From Dasysyrphus tricinctus (Eukaryota > Arthropoda > Insecta > Diptera > Syrphidae), in assembly GCA_963921185.1 (NCBI GenBank), contig OY992531.1, positions 172,619,365 through 172,683,364 of the forward strand: a DNA stretch of 64,000 bases, in the 5' to 3' direction. The position numbers were made by a program, and so were the translations under genes. The notes under the pieces were generated by a model. That model saw only the letters and a list, made by a program, of their open reading frames with translations, searched no databases and had not been told where the DNA came from. Every line of letters starts with the position of its first letter. Positions within the stretch are counted from its first letter, which is position 1. This document shows positions 55,576 through 64,000 of the stretch, piece after piece.

Positions 55576-56542
55576 TTATTTGAGCAAAAGAATAGGACAA
55601 ATGCGATACCATTGTGCGACAGTGTAAAAATACTTGAACAAAGACCTGGTAGAGTTTGTAGGTCCTTTTGAACTGAAAGAGATGGTATACTTGAAACTTT
55701 CAATATACTCCCAAAATCACATTTTGTACTTTTTGGGTATAGTAGCCTAAAACTCTGCCATTTTTCGTTCGATTTTATTTTTCTTTACTTTTTTAAAAAG
55801 ATGACAAATATACCATGTGTCGCATGTCTTACCCAAACAAAAAGTCGTGGAGTTTTAGATGAAAGAACTCCGAACTTTGCGTTTTTACCTTATTTTGCCT
55901 ATTTTAAGAACAATTTTAAATACTATTCGATTTTAAACTTTTTTTTGCTGTCAATATTTCAAAAGCTTATTCAATTTCAAATAAGGTGAACTTTATTTGA
56001 ATTGAAGGAAAAATATTGAAATTTGTCCGAGTTATTCAAATTTTAAGGTTTTAAAAAATGCTGTCAAAACTTGCAGGCAGAGCTCAAATTATACTTTTAT
56101 CCTTTAGAAACCATGCAGAAAGTGCTTGAATCGTATGAAAGTACATTCTTCTTATCATACTGCGACAATATAAAAAATATTAGTACGGGGTGTAGGCCTT
56201 CGCAGTTAGAGAATGCAATCCCGGACTGTTTTTTCAATCCCGGGATTTCAAAAATATTTTTTAAAAATTTATTAAGAATATATTTTTGTTTGAAAGTGTT
56301 CGTTTTCCAAATTAAAAACGCTTTTCTGAATATGCAAAGAGTTAATACTTCTACTTCGGCCTCCGCCTGGCAAGAGAAATAAGTTTTATGGTTGAAATGT
56401 TTTTATTTAGAAGAAAAAAATCGTTATTCTTCATGTTTTCTCACAAAACAGAAAAGTTCTTAGGAAATAAAGAAACAAAATTTATCTACCTAGTTATTTC
56501 ATTAATAGGTAACTATCTACTCTTAACTGCCTGATCAGAGTG
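55576..56542. other. no gene recognised
   Basis: AT-rich with isolated short ORFs lacking motifs. I see no TIR or LTR edge. Confidence 0.4.
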
Positions 56543-56652
56543 CAAGACGGAGCTGGAATAGATATCAAAAATGCTGCAGCCGGAGCTGCAAGAGTTGAAA
56601 AATGTTTAACTTTTACTGCAGCATTTTTGACATCTATTCCAGCTGCGTCTTG
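56543..56652. repeat. 110-bp hairpin
   Basis: Arms CAAGACGGAGCTGGAATAGA..ATCAAAAATGCTGCAG and their complement, loop of about 30 bp. It lies 47 bp outside the retrovirus 5' LTR. Palindromic MITE or foldback; TSD unresolved. Confidence 0.65.
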
Positions 56653-56699
56653 TATTCTGTTGAGGCAGTAATGCTGCCGCACTTTAAATTCTAAGAGGT

Positions 56700-57160
56700 T
56701 GTTATGCATGTTATGCATATTATTATTATTCCCAGACGCGGAGTCATCAGAAAAATATTTATAAGTAGGTTACTTGAATTCCCATGAAATATTTTATGTA
56801 TTTGTCAGCACAATCTAACTATATATAGAAGTGCAAAACAAAAAAGCGTGGCTTATTAGAAATCAGAGTTGTAAAGTATTATTGTCGTCGATCATTCAAG
56901 TTAATAAATAAATATATAATATTCAAAATAAAGAAACAATTCTTTTCACTTTCAATTAAATTTGTCGTTCAAGTAAAAAAGGGAAGTTTCTTGTTTCTTG
57001 TGTGATAGTGTTAACTACACACATCATTGTAAATATTCATCCAAGAAGATAAAAAGAAAACATCGGACGGAAACACCGGGGGGAGTACCCAACCCAACAG
57101 AAACCTGGCCTGAAGATTTATTCCTTTGAATTTGTGTGAACCTCTAAGTCAGGCATAACA
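56700..57160 (+). repeat. 5' LTR of the endogenous retrovirus
   Basis: 461 bp. Two ATGTTATGC units at the start (three in the 3' LTR). TATATATAG at about 56820 may serve as TATA box and AATAAA-type sequences follow (56903-56935). Confidence 0.93.
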
Positions 57161-57167
57161 CTTAATT

Positions 57168-57184
57168 TGGTGGCAGCGGTGGGA
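57168..57184 (+). other. retroviral primer binding site, probably tRNA-Leu
   Basis: TGGTGGCAGCGGTGGGA starts 7 nt after the 5' LTR. It is complementary to the 3' end CCCACCGCTGCCA(CCA) that I know from tRNA-Leu of the AAG/TAG type. Confidence 0.7.
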
Positions 57185-57213
57185 TACATAAAGGAATAAT
57201 TAAATTATCATCG

Positions 57214-57245
57214 ATGGATATCCTCAACATATTTTTATTATCATT
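57214..57245 (+). CDS. candidate env leader exon
   Basis: A small ORF begins at ATG 57214 in the leader upstream of gag; its 10 codons plus 2 nt are hydrophobic. It meets a strong donor (GTGAGT at 57246). A pyrimidine-rich acceptor ending at 61661, just before the env frame, joins in the same reading frame. Errantivirus env is known to be made from spliced RNA. A hydrophobic first exon would supply the signal peptide that the downstream env ORF lacks. Confidence 0.6.
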
Positions 57246-57314
57246 GTGAGTAACTAATCTCTTTGTAAAGCAATTGTTTCATATTTTATATAAGTGTAAA
57301 GTGAAGTGTAATAC

Positions 57315-58274
57315 ATGTTTTCCAAATTCCGAGAATCGTTTAACACATTGAGTCATAAAGATAATTCTGATAGTGAAGATAGTCAAGATAGAGACATAGG
57401 AAGTGATAGTGAAAGAAACGTAGGAAGAAATACAGAGGTTAGCAAATATAAAGATAATTTAAATAGTGTTGAAAATAGTGACAGTGAAGATTTGATTGAA
57501 ACGATGGCTGAAGTTCGACTTAACGTACTGATTTCTTTTATCCCCACCTTCACTGGAACAAGTGAAGAAGTGTTTAATTTTATTGATGCATGTAACGACG
57601 CCATCGAATTGGCATCCGATGCACAAAAAGATATACTTTTTAAATATATCAAAACAAAAATACGTGGCAATGCCACATCTATTCTTATGAATAGAGAAAT
57701 TTCAGATTGGGATTCCTTAAAGAAAGAATTAACCCAAGTTTTTAGAGAACCTCATAGTGCGCTCCAATTACATAGAGAATTAATTTCAATAAAACAGAAT
57801 AGAGATGAATCAGTAGTACATTATCTGCAGCGGGTCGAAACCTTGCAGAGGCGTCTATTACAAACTAAATTATCAGATGTAAAAAGCAAGCATAAAGCAG
57901 GGCAACTAGAATATATCCAAAATGAGACCTTAACGGTCTTTATCAATGGATTGCGTGAGAGGTTATCAACGTATGTGATAACTCAGCGCCCTAAGAATCT
58001 TTCAGAAGCAAGCAAATATGCTTGTGAAGAAGAACAAAGAATTAATTTGTTCAGAACAAATACCCAGAAAGATTATACTTCAAAAAATTTAGCCAAAGTT
58101 AATTATCAAGAGAGAAATTGTTAAAATTGCGGCAAGCCGGGGCATATTGCTAAATTTTGCAGGCAACCAAAAAAATACCAAAACTCAAATAACAAACGAT
58201 TCGATGAAACTAAGGAAAGTCCAAGTACTTCGTCCTCTGGTAATAGAGATTTTAAGCAGAAAAATTTTCAGTAA
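57315..58274 (+). CDS. gag: gag of the endogenous retrovirus, nonsense codon in zinc knuckle
   Basis: The frame starts at 57315, has a Ser/Asp/Glu-rich N-terminus, then a gypsy-type Gag core (FIPTFTGTSEEVFNFIDAC, RELISIKQNRDESVVHYLQR). It runs to TAA at 58122-58124. The same frame continues to TAA 58272-58274 with the remainder of a CCHC zinc knuckle (NCGKPGHIAKFC). The stop therefore falls between the first and second cysteines of the knuckle, where a coding residue is expected: a premature nonsense codon. Without readthrough the product is 269 aa and cannot reach pol. The end of the frame overlaps the pol frame by a few codons. Confidence 0.9.
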
Positions 58275-58279
58275 GCTGT

Positions 58280-61200
58280 ATGGTCGATGAGGCACCCGTG
58301 CAGCTTAGGTCCTTGGATAGTTTTGAAAGTCCTCATGTATTAGTTGAAATCAATGGTGAACAAAAGAAGTTAATAATAGATACAGGTGCTGAGGTGTCTC
58401 TCATCAAAGCTAATTGTGTTTATGAAGAAGATGTAGATGAACAAAATACAATAAAGTTCAGTGGAATAGGCGGTAAAACGCGCGAAACTTTAGGAAAAAC
58501 AGAAGTAGAGGTTAAATTTATTCCTTTTAATGGAAAATCAAAACCTAAAAACATAAAGTTCCAAGTAATAGAGAATAATATATTGGGAAAATACGATGGG
58601 TTGATTGGAAATCATTTCCTTCGAGAGGGTGGATTTTCAATTAACTATGTAGACAATACTATCAGCGGAAAATTCGGGGAGATACCGTTAAGGTATCTCA
58701 GTGAAGAAGATGTTATAAAAGGAAGGTCAGAAGTCTTTAGGACTGTTAAAGTTGATGGTAATCTAAAAAAGGAAATTGTTGTATCTAGACAGGAAGTCGC
58801 TGACGGTATTATAGTTCCAAATTGTGTTACTTTAAATGAAAATGGAGAGTGTTTGGTCTCCATTGTAAATACTACAGATAAACCTTGCTGTCTTAAGAAT
58901 GTAAGAATTATTGGAGAAAATTTAAGCGAATTTGAATTTCGTGAAAATAGATCTGAGATGGTATCGGGAAATATTAGAACTGACCATTTAAATAAAGAGG
59001 AAAAAAGAAGCTTAATAGAAATAGTAGAAAAGTTTAGTGACATTTTTAGTATTGAAGATGAAAAATTGTCAATGACCTCTGCAGTAAAGCACAGGATACG
59101 TACAAATCCAGGGGCAGAGCCTATATTTACAAAAAGTTATAGGTATCCAAAAGTTCACGAGGAAGAAGTACGTGAACAAGTTCAAAAGTTAAAAAAAGAC
59201 GGAATCATCCGTGACAGCAGTTCTCCTTGGAGTTCGCCGTTGTGGATAGTTCCTAAGAAAACCGATGCAAGCGGTAAGAGGAAATGGAGAATGGTGATTG
59301 ACTTCCGTAAACTAAATGATTTAACTGTTGCGGACAATTATCCATTGCCAAATATAACGGAGATACTCGATCAGTTAGGAAAAGCCAAATACTTTTCCAC
59401 CTTGGACTTAACGTCCGGCTTCCATCAGATTCCAATGGAAGAAATGGATATAGAGAAAACGGCCTTTAGCACTCCATACGGTCATTTTGAATATACCAGA
59501 ATGCCGTTTGGACTGAAGAACGCTCCAGCCTGTTTCCAGAGACTAATGAATACAGTTCTGGCAGGACTCCAAGGCATAAAATGCTTCGTCTACCTAGACG
59601 ATATTGTCGTATATGGACAAAACTTGGAGGAGCATAACAATAAATTAATTGAAGTTCTTGAGCAATTAAGAAAAGCTAACTTAAAGCTTCAACCCGACAA
59701 ATGTGAATTTCTGAGAAAGGAAGTCAATTATTTAGGGCACGTTATTACTGATAAGGGAGTTAAACCAGATCCAAAGAAAATTCAGAGTATCGTTGAGATG
59801 CAGGCACCAGTAAATACTAAGGGTATTAAATCCTTCCTAGGGATGATAGGGTATTATCGAAAGTTCATAAGGGACTTTAGTCGATTTGCCGAACCAATGA
59901 CTAGATTACTTAAAAAGGATGTTGAATTCATTTGGGGTCAAGAGCAACAAAACAGTTTTCAAAAATTAAAAGAATTAATAACAAAGTATCCGATATTACA
60001 ATATCCGGACTTCAGTAAACCTTTTATTATTACGACTGATGCTTCCAATCGAGGTATTGGAGCCGTTCTTAGCCAAGAATTCAATGGAAAAGACTTGCCA
60101 ATCCATTTCGCCAGTAGGACTTTAAATAAGTCTGAAACAAGTTTCAGCACTACTGAAAAAGAGTGCCTAGCTATCGTTTGGGCAACCAAACAATTTCGTC
60201 CATATATTTATGGGACAAAATTCGTCATTATGACAGATCACAGACCATTGACGTGGTTATTTCAAGTAAAGGATCCAGGTAGTAGGTTAGTGCGATGGCG
60301 TCTCAAACTCGAAGAGTTTGACTACACTATCGTCTATAAAAAAGGTAAAGAAAACGTGGTAGCAGACGAATTGAGTAGAAATGTTCGAATAACTGAACAA
60401 GAAAAGGAAGAAACATGGCAAGACCTATTAAGTCTCTTAGAGGAAGAAGGTATAGAAGTAAATAAAGAAAACGAAGAAAATCCAAATAATATAGAACTAA
60501 ATGTAGATGAAGAAAACTCAGGAGAGAATAACGAAAATATTTTAGTAGATGATCCGACCACAGAAAGTGAAAAATTTTGTGAGGTAGAAGCAGGACAAAC
60601 AACAGATAAAGAGGAGGTAAATGACCCGAACAGAAGACAAGAAATACTGCGGGAGTATCATAACGGTTTATTAGGAGGTCATACCGGTCAAAAGGCAACA
60701 TATGCAAAATTGAGTAGGAAATTCAAGTGGAAAGGAATGCAAAAACATGTTGAAGAATTTATCAGAAATTGCCCTCAATGTCAAACTGAAAAAGTAAATA
60801 GAGCACCGACAAGAAACCCTATGAAAGTTATAACATCAGCTGACAGAGCGCTAGAAAAAATCATGATTGACATGATAGGTCCATTGAAGGAAACAGAAGA
60901 AGGTTATAGGTTTGGACTAACAATCCAAGATGACTTGTCTAAATTCATTAAATTCATTCCACTGAAATCCAAAGAAATGAAAACTGTGGCGAATACTTTA
61001 TTGGAACAATGGGTAATGAATTATGGAATGCCAAAGATTATTTTATCAGATAATGGCGCCGAATTCTGCAACTCATTATTTAAAGAATTGTGTGAAATTT
61101 TGAATATAAAACACATTACAACGAGTGTCGCTTATCCACAGGCCAATGGAAGTGTAGAAAGAGCCCATTGTAGATTATTGGAATATCTAAAATCTACTGA

Positions 61201-61675
61201 AAAAGAATTAGAAAATTCCGCAGATTGGCATACTCGAATGCCTTATGCAGGATTTTGTTACAATAATACTAAACATGCCACAACTGGATATACACCGTAT
61301 GAAATAGTATTTGGTTTTGAAGCAAATAAACCAAGTGGAGTTGACCCATATAACGAAAAGTCGATGTTTGATTATATCGATGAATTAAAAGCTAAATTGT
61401 ATCAAACACAAGAAAACGTTAAAGCAAATACTAAAAGATGTAGGCAGAAATCTAAAATTAGATATGACAAGAAAATAGGAAGACACATTAATTATAAAGT
61501 AGGTGAACAAGTTTTGATAAAGAATGATAGGAGAGGGAAATTTGAAAGCCAATACAGGGGACCCTTTACTATACTGGAAGTTTACGACGATTATTTGATA
61601 ATCAAACTCCAAAATAAAAAACAGAAAGTCAATAAAGCTAATTTGAAACCTTATTTTCCAGGATCTCGTTCGTGA
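58280..61675 (+). CDS. pol: pol of the endogenous retrovirus
   Basis: The open frame reaches back to 58256, overlapping gag in the -1 frame at an AAAAATTTT stretch. Pol is therefore probably made by -1 frameshifting, and the ATG at 58280 need not be its start. Domains: protease with LIIDTGAEVSL (34-44); RT with FRKLNDLTVADNYPLP, LTSGFHQIP and YLDD (438-441); RNase H with TTDASNRGIGAVLSQ and MTDHRPLTWL; integrase with an HHCC zinc domain and catalytic D864, D924 (LSDNGAEF) and E960, the DD35E spacing. All visible catalytic residues are intact and there is no stop through 1131 codons. The end overlaps the env frame by 4 nt. Confidence 0.95.
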   Translation: MVDEAPVQLRSLDSFESPHVLVEINGEQKKLIIDTGAEVSLIKANCVYEEDVDEQNTIKFSGIGGKTRETLGKTEVEVKFIPFNGKSKPKNIKFQVIENNILGKYDGLIGNHFLREGGFSINYVDNTISGKFGEIPLRYLSEEDVIKGRSEVFRTVKVDGNLKKEIVVSRQEVADGIIVPNCVTLNENGECLVSIVNTTDKPCCLKNVRIIGENLSEFEFRENRSEMVSGNIRTDHLNKEEKRSLIEIVEKFSDIFSIEDEKLSMTSAVKHRIRTNPGAEPIFTKSYRYPKVHEEEVREQVQKLKKDGIIRDSSSPWSSPLWIVPKKTDASGKRKWRMVIDFRKLNDLTVADNYPLPNITEILDQLGKAKYFSTLDLTSGFHQIPMEEMDIEKTAFSTPYGHFEYTRMPFGLKNAPACFQRLMNTVLAGLQGIKCFVYLDDIVVYGQNLEEHNNKLIEVLEQLRKANLKLQPDKCEFLRKEVNYLGHVITDKGVKPDPKKIQSIVEMQAPVNTKGIKSFLGMIGYYRKFIRDFSRFAEPMTRLLKKDVEFIWGQEQQNSFQKLKELITKYPILQYPDFSKPFIITTDASNRGIGAVLSQEFNGKDLPIHFASRTLNKSETSFSTTEKECLAIVWATKQFRPYIYGTKFVIMTDHRPLTWLFQVKDPGSRLVRWRLKLEEFDYTIVYKKGKENVVADELSRNVRITEQEKEETWQDLLSLLEEEGIEVNKENEENPNNIELNVDEENSGENNENILVDDPTTESEKFCEVEAGQTTDKEEVNDPNRRQEILREYHNGLLGGHTGQKATYAKLSRKFKWKGMQKHVEEFIRNCPQCQTEKVNRAPTRNPMKVITSADRALEKIMIDMIGPLKETEEGYRFGLTIQDDLSKFIKFIPLKSKEMKTVANTLLEQWVMNYGMPKIILSDNGAEFCNSLFKELCEILNIKHITTSVAYPQANGSVERAHCRLLEYLKSTEKELENSADWHTRMPYAGFCYNNTKHATTGYTPYEIVFGFEANKPSGVDPYNEKSMFDYIDELKAKLYQTQENVKANTKRCRQKSKIRYDKKIGRHINYKVGEQVLIKNDRRGKFESQYRGPFTILEVYDDYLIIKLQNKKQKVNKANLKPYFPGSRS

Positions 61676-63465
61676 GTCGAATCAAGCCGGAGAATATCAA
61701 AATAAGAAGCTTGCAGAATCACACTGGGCTATATTTTAATCATGTAGGAGATGGAAAGGAAATTTTGAAAAACGTAGCATTAGTAATAAATCTAGATTTA
61801 GCACCATTAGAAGAATCAACTGTAACTATTAAAAATATGTTAAATTCCATAGACAACCTTTGTATAGAAACTAAGGCAGGGTGTAAGGAATTCCAACAGT
61901 CAGCGAGACGAGAGGTAATAAAATTAGATCATAGAATCAGAATAATTTCAGGAATAATAGGAAACTCGAAACGGCAAAGACGAGGGTTAGCAAATGTTAT
62001 AGGTACAGGTCTTAAAGTTCTCTTTGGAACCATGGACAATGAAGACGCTGAATATTATCAGAAGGTAATACAAAGTATCTCTAAGAACGAGGATAGAATT
62101 AAAGATGGAATGGAAGAAAATATTAAAGTCTTAAGTCACCTTAATAGACAGGTGTTAGACAATATAAAAAACAGTAATGTAACAATAAATAAAATCAATG
62201 AAGCTATCAACGAAATCAATAAAGTTAATTCAAAAGAAACTAATCTCAATAGAACAGTTATTCTCAATTCCTATTTTGATGAAATAGTGAGCAAAATTAA
62301 CCATAAATTAATCCAGCTAGAAATAGAGGTAGAACAGATCATTGACAGTTTGTTATTCATTCAAGCAGGAATTATTCATCCAAGAATTATTGAACCAATA
62401 GATCTACTCAATGAGTTGCGCGAATTAAAGAATCAGGAAATTTTAGCTATAGAACCTTATACGGAAAATTATTCGGAAATATTAAAAATTATCGAAATAA
62501 CGGCCTTTAGTAGAAATCAAAAGATCGTAATAATTATAAAGATTCCTATAGTATCAAAAGAAAATTATGACATATATGAAACGATTGCTATGCCCAAAAT
62601 TGTAGAAAACGGAATTGTAATTTTAGGCTTAAGTAATAAATTTCTTATCGTAAATAAAAACAGAGAAGAATATACTTTAATAAAAGATTTAACCAATTGC
62701 AAAAATATAAATGAAAAATATATTTGTAAACCTTTATTACTAAAAAGCACTATTAGTGATGTAAATTGTGAAGTAAATATTTTTATGAGAAATAGAGCAG
62801 ATAATTGTAATGCTAAAATTGTAAATTCTAAAGTTGAAATTTTTTATAAACTTAAAGAAAATACTTATTTGTATACAATCACTGAAGAAACTAAATATAA
62901 TTGTAAATGTAAAAATGAAACAGAACGTGGGAGTTTAGTAGGGTCTGGAATAATAACAATTAATAGGAGTTGCGTGTTAGAAACGTACGATACAACAATT
63001 AAAACATTAGATATTGATGCAGAATTACCATTAAATGACAAACACTCATATGGAGATCTCGAAGATTGTTGCATAAATATCAAGCTGCGAGAAGTAACAA
63101 TATACCAAGAACCAATGTCGAAAATAACAGCAAATGATATTCATGAGTTACAAGATCTCTCATCAGAAATTCAAAATCAAAGGAGCTTTTGGGCAAAAAC
63201 ATTTGAAGCAATACCAGAGCGATCACAAGGAGTTCTGATGTCTATATCTGGAGTGATAATAATCTTATTCATTGGTTACACTATGTGGAAATGTGGATCG
63301 GGTGGAAGGACCACTATATCGTTATTTAATAGATGTTTTAACAAAAGGCATCGAACCAACCCAGAAATGACAGTAACAGTCCGAGATGACAGCCACTTGA
63401 GTACATCAGCAGAGGCCCTGGAGCTAAGAACACCTAAAACCAATCTCAGGATAAAGTATCCTTAG
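61672..63465 (+). CDS. env: envelope protein of the endogenous retrovirus
   Basis: 597 codons counted from a GTG at 61672. The frame is open further upstream to the splice acceptor at 61661, so the true protein probably starts in the leader exon 57214-57245. It shows a basic cleavage motif RQRR (101-104) followed by a Gly-rich hydrophobic stretch, coiled-coil-like heptads (about 125-190), many Cys residues, and a C-terminal membrane anchor (about 520-541) with a 56-residue tail. This is the layout of insect errantivirus Env proteins. The frame is intact. Confidence 0.92.
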   Translation: MSRIKPENIKIRSLQNHTGLYFNHVGDGKEILKNVALVINLDLAPLEESTVTIKNMLNSIDNLCIETKAGCKEFQQSARREVIKLDHRIRIISGIIGNSKRQRRGLANVIGTGLKVLFGTMDNEDAEYYQKVIQSISKNEDRIKDGMEENIKVLSHLNRQVLDNIKNSNVTINKINEAINEINKVNSKETNLNRTVILNSYFDEIVSKINHKLIQLEIEVEQIIDSLLFIQAGIIHPRIIEPIDLLNELRELKNQEILAIEPYTENYSEILKIIEITAFSRNQKIVIIIKIPIVSKENYDIYETIAMPKIVENGIVILGLSNKFLIVNKNREEYTLIKDLTNCKNINEKYICKPLLLKSTISDVNCEVNIFMRNRADNCNAKIVNSKVEIFYKLKENTYLYTITEETKYNCKCKNETERGSLVGSGIITINRSCVLETYDTTIKTLDIDAELPLNDKHSYGDLEDCCINIKLREVTIYQEPMSKITANDIHELQDLSSEIQNQRSFWAKTFEAIPERSQGVLMSISGVIIILFIGYTMWKCGSGGRTTISLFNRCFNKRHRTNPEMTVTVRDDSHLSTSAEALELRTPKTNLRIKYP

Positions 63466-63471
63466 ATGTGT

Positions 63472-63485
63472 CTAAAAGGGGGACG
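63472..63485 (+). other. polypurine tract
   Basis: AAAAGGGGGA lies directly before the 3' LTR, where plus-strand DNA synthesis starts in gypsy-type elements. Confidence 0.8.
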
Positions 63486-63955
63486 TGTTATGCATGTTAT
63501 GCATGTTATGCATATTATTATTATTCCCAGACGCGGAGTCATCAGAAAAATATTTATAAGTAGGTTACTTGAATTCCCATGAAATATTTTATGTATTTGT
63601 CAGCACAATCTAACTATATATAGAAGTGCAAAACAAAAAAGCGTGGCTTATTAGAAATCAGAGTTGTAAAGTATTATTGTCGTCGATCATTCAAGTTAAT
63701 AAATAAATATATAATATTCAAAATAAAGAAACAATTCTTTTCACTTTCAATTAAATTTGTCGTTCAAGTAAAAAAGGGAAGTTTCTTGTTTCTTGTGTGA
63801 TAGTGTTAACTACACACATCATTGTAAATATTCATCCAAGAAGATAAAAAGAAAACATCGGACGGAAACACCGGGGGGAGTACCCAACCCAACAGAAACC
63901 TGGCCTGAAGATTTATTCCTTTGAATTTGTGTGAACCTCTAAGTCAGGCATAACA
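63486..63955 (+). repeat. 3' LTR of the endogenous retrovirus
   Basis: 470 bp with three ATGTTATGC units at the start. Otherwise I find no difference from the 5' LTR by eye. AGGT follows immediately. Confidence 0.93.
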
Positions 63956-64000
63956 AGGTCAATAAATTAAAGTTCCTTTTTCCTCGAATAAAATTTTAAA

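Larger units (their letters stand above)
56700..63955 (+). mobile_element. gypsy-type endogenous retrovirus (errantivirus-like), 7256 bp
   Basis: LTRs 56700-57160 (461 bp) and 63486-63955 (470 bp) begin TGTTATGC and end ATAACA. By eye they differ only in one extra 9-bp ATGTTATGC-type unit at the start of the 3' LTR. AGGT at 56696-56699 and 63956-63959 is the 4-bp TSD usual for this group. PBS, gag, pol, env and polypurine tract are all present in order. Near-identical LTRs mean a very recent insertion. One in-frame stop in gag (58122-58124) is the only obvious lesion. Confidence 0.96.

Noticed and set aside
61672..61674. GTG as the env start codon
   Set aside because: The frame is open further upstream to a good splice acceptor that joins in phase with an ATG-bearing leader exon; non-ATG initiation is unnecessary.

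Overview
The window looks like the genome of a higher dipteran fly. It is AT-rich and intron-containing, and it carries transposon families typical of flies: an envelope-bearing gypsy/errantivirus, a BEL/Pao element primed by tRNA-Tyr, and RTE and Jockey-type LINEs. The only single-copy host gene I can assemble is an inositol polyphosphate multikinase, Ipk2. Almost everything else is transposable elements. Many are delimited to the base by target-site duplications (TSDs) read directly from the sequence.

Layout. 1-6011: hairpin MITEs and a satellite of ~172-bp monomers. 6012-22388: Ipk2 in four exons (6012-6272, 6326-6767, 22127-22170, 22224-22388; 303 aa). Its second intron is 15,359 bp and is packed with nested insertions. 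In order these are a Tc1/mariner composite (6887-10097), a 256-bp mariner MITE (10138-10393), and a 9.1-kb element with ~0.4-kb inverted termini (10984-20072). The 9.1-kb element's own gene was split by an RTE LINE (14067-19361, 13-bp TSD), and the LINE's open reading frame was in turn split by a Transib-like element (14271-15948, 5-bp TSD). 22892-29091: a deleted RTE copy, then a swarm of Tourist-like MITEs with TAA/TTA TSDs.

29397-37046 is a hAT-type element with an 8-bp TSD. It contains a MULE-like element (9-bp TSD) with a 190-bp GC-rich palindrome at its core, plus a foldback interrupted by a 3-kb transposon. That 3-kb transposon has a 4-bp TSD, a nearly intact three-exon transposase gene and about a dozen subterminal copies of one motif. 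37689-39250: a broken piggyBac transposase. 39701-47151: a complete but decayed BEL/Pao element. 48276-51256: a Harbinger-like element holding a gag-only LTR element, which itself holds a 681-bp insertion. 52005-55575: LINE remnants. 56700-63955: a very young gypsy-type endogenous retrovirus with gag, pol and env, essentially identical LTRs and one visible gag nonsense codon.

The nesting gives a relative chronology without any dating: 9.1-kb element, then RTE, then Transib inside the Ipk2 intron; and foldback, then the 3-kb transposon inside the hAT interval. The best candidates for a little-described system are the 33020-36022 transposon with its repeated subterminal motif, and the 10984-20072 long-TIR element with its PIN/XPG-like gene. 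Family names rest on motif recognition and TSD length; no database search was possible.
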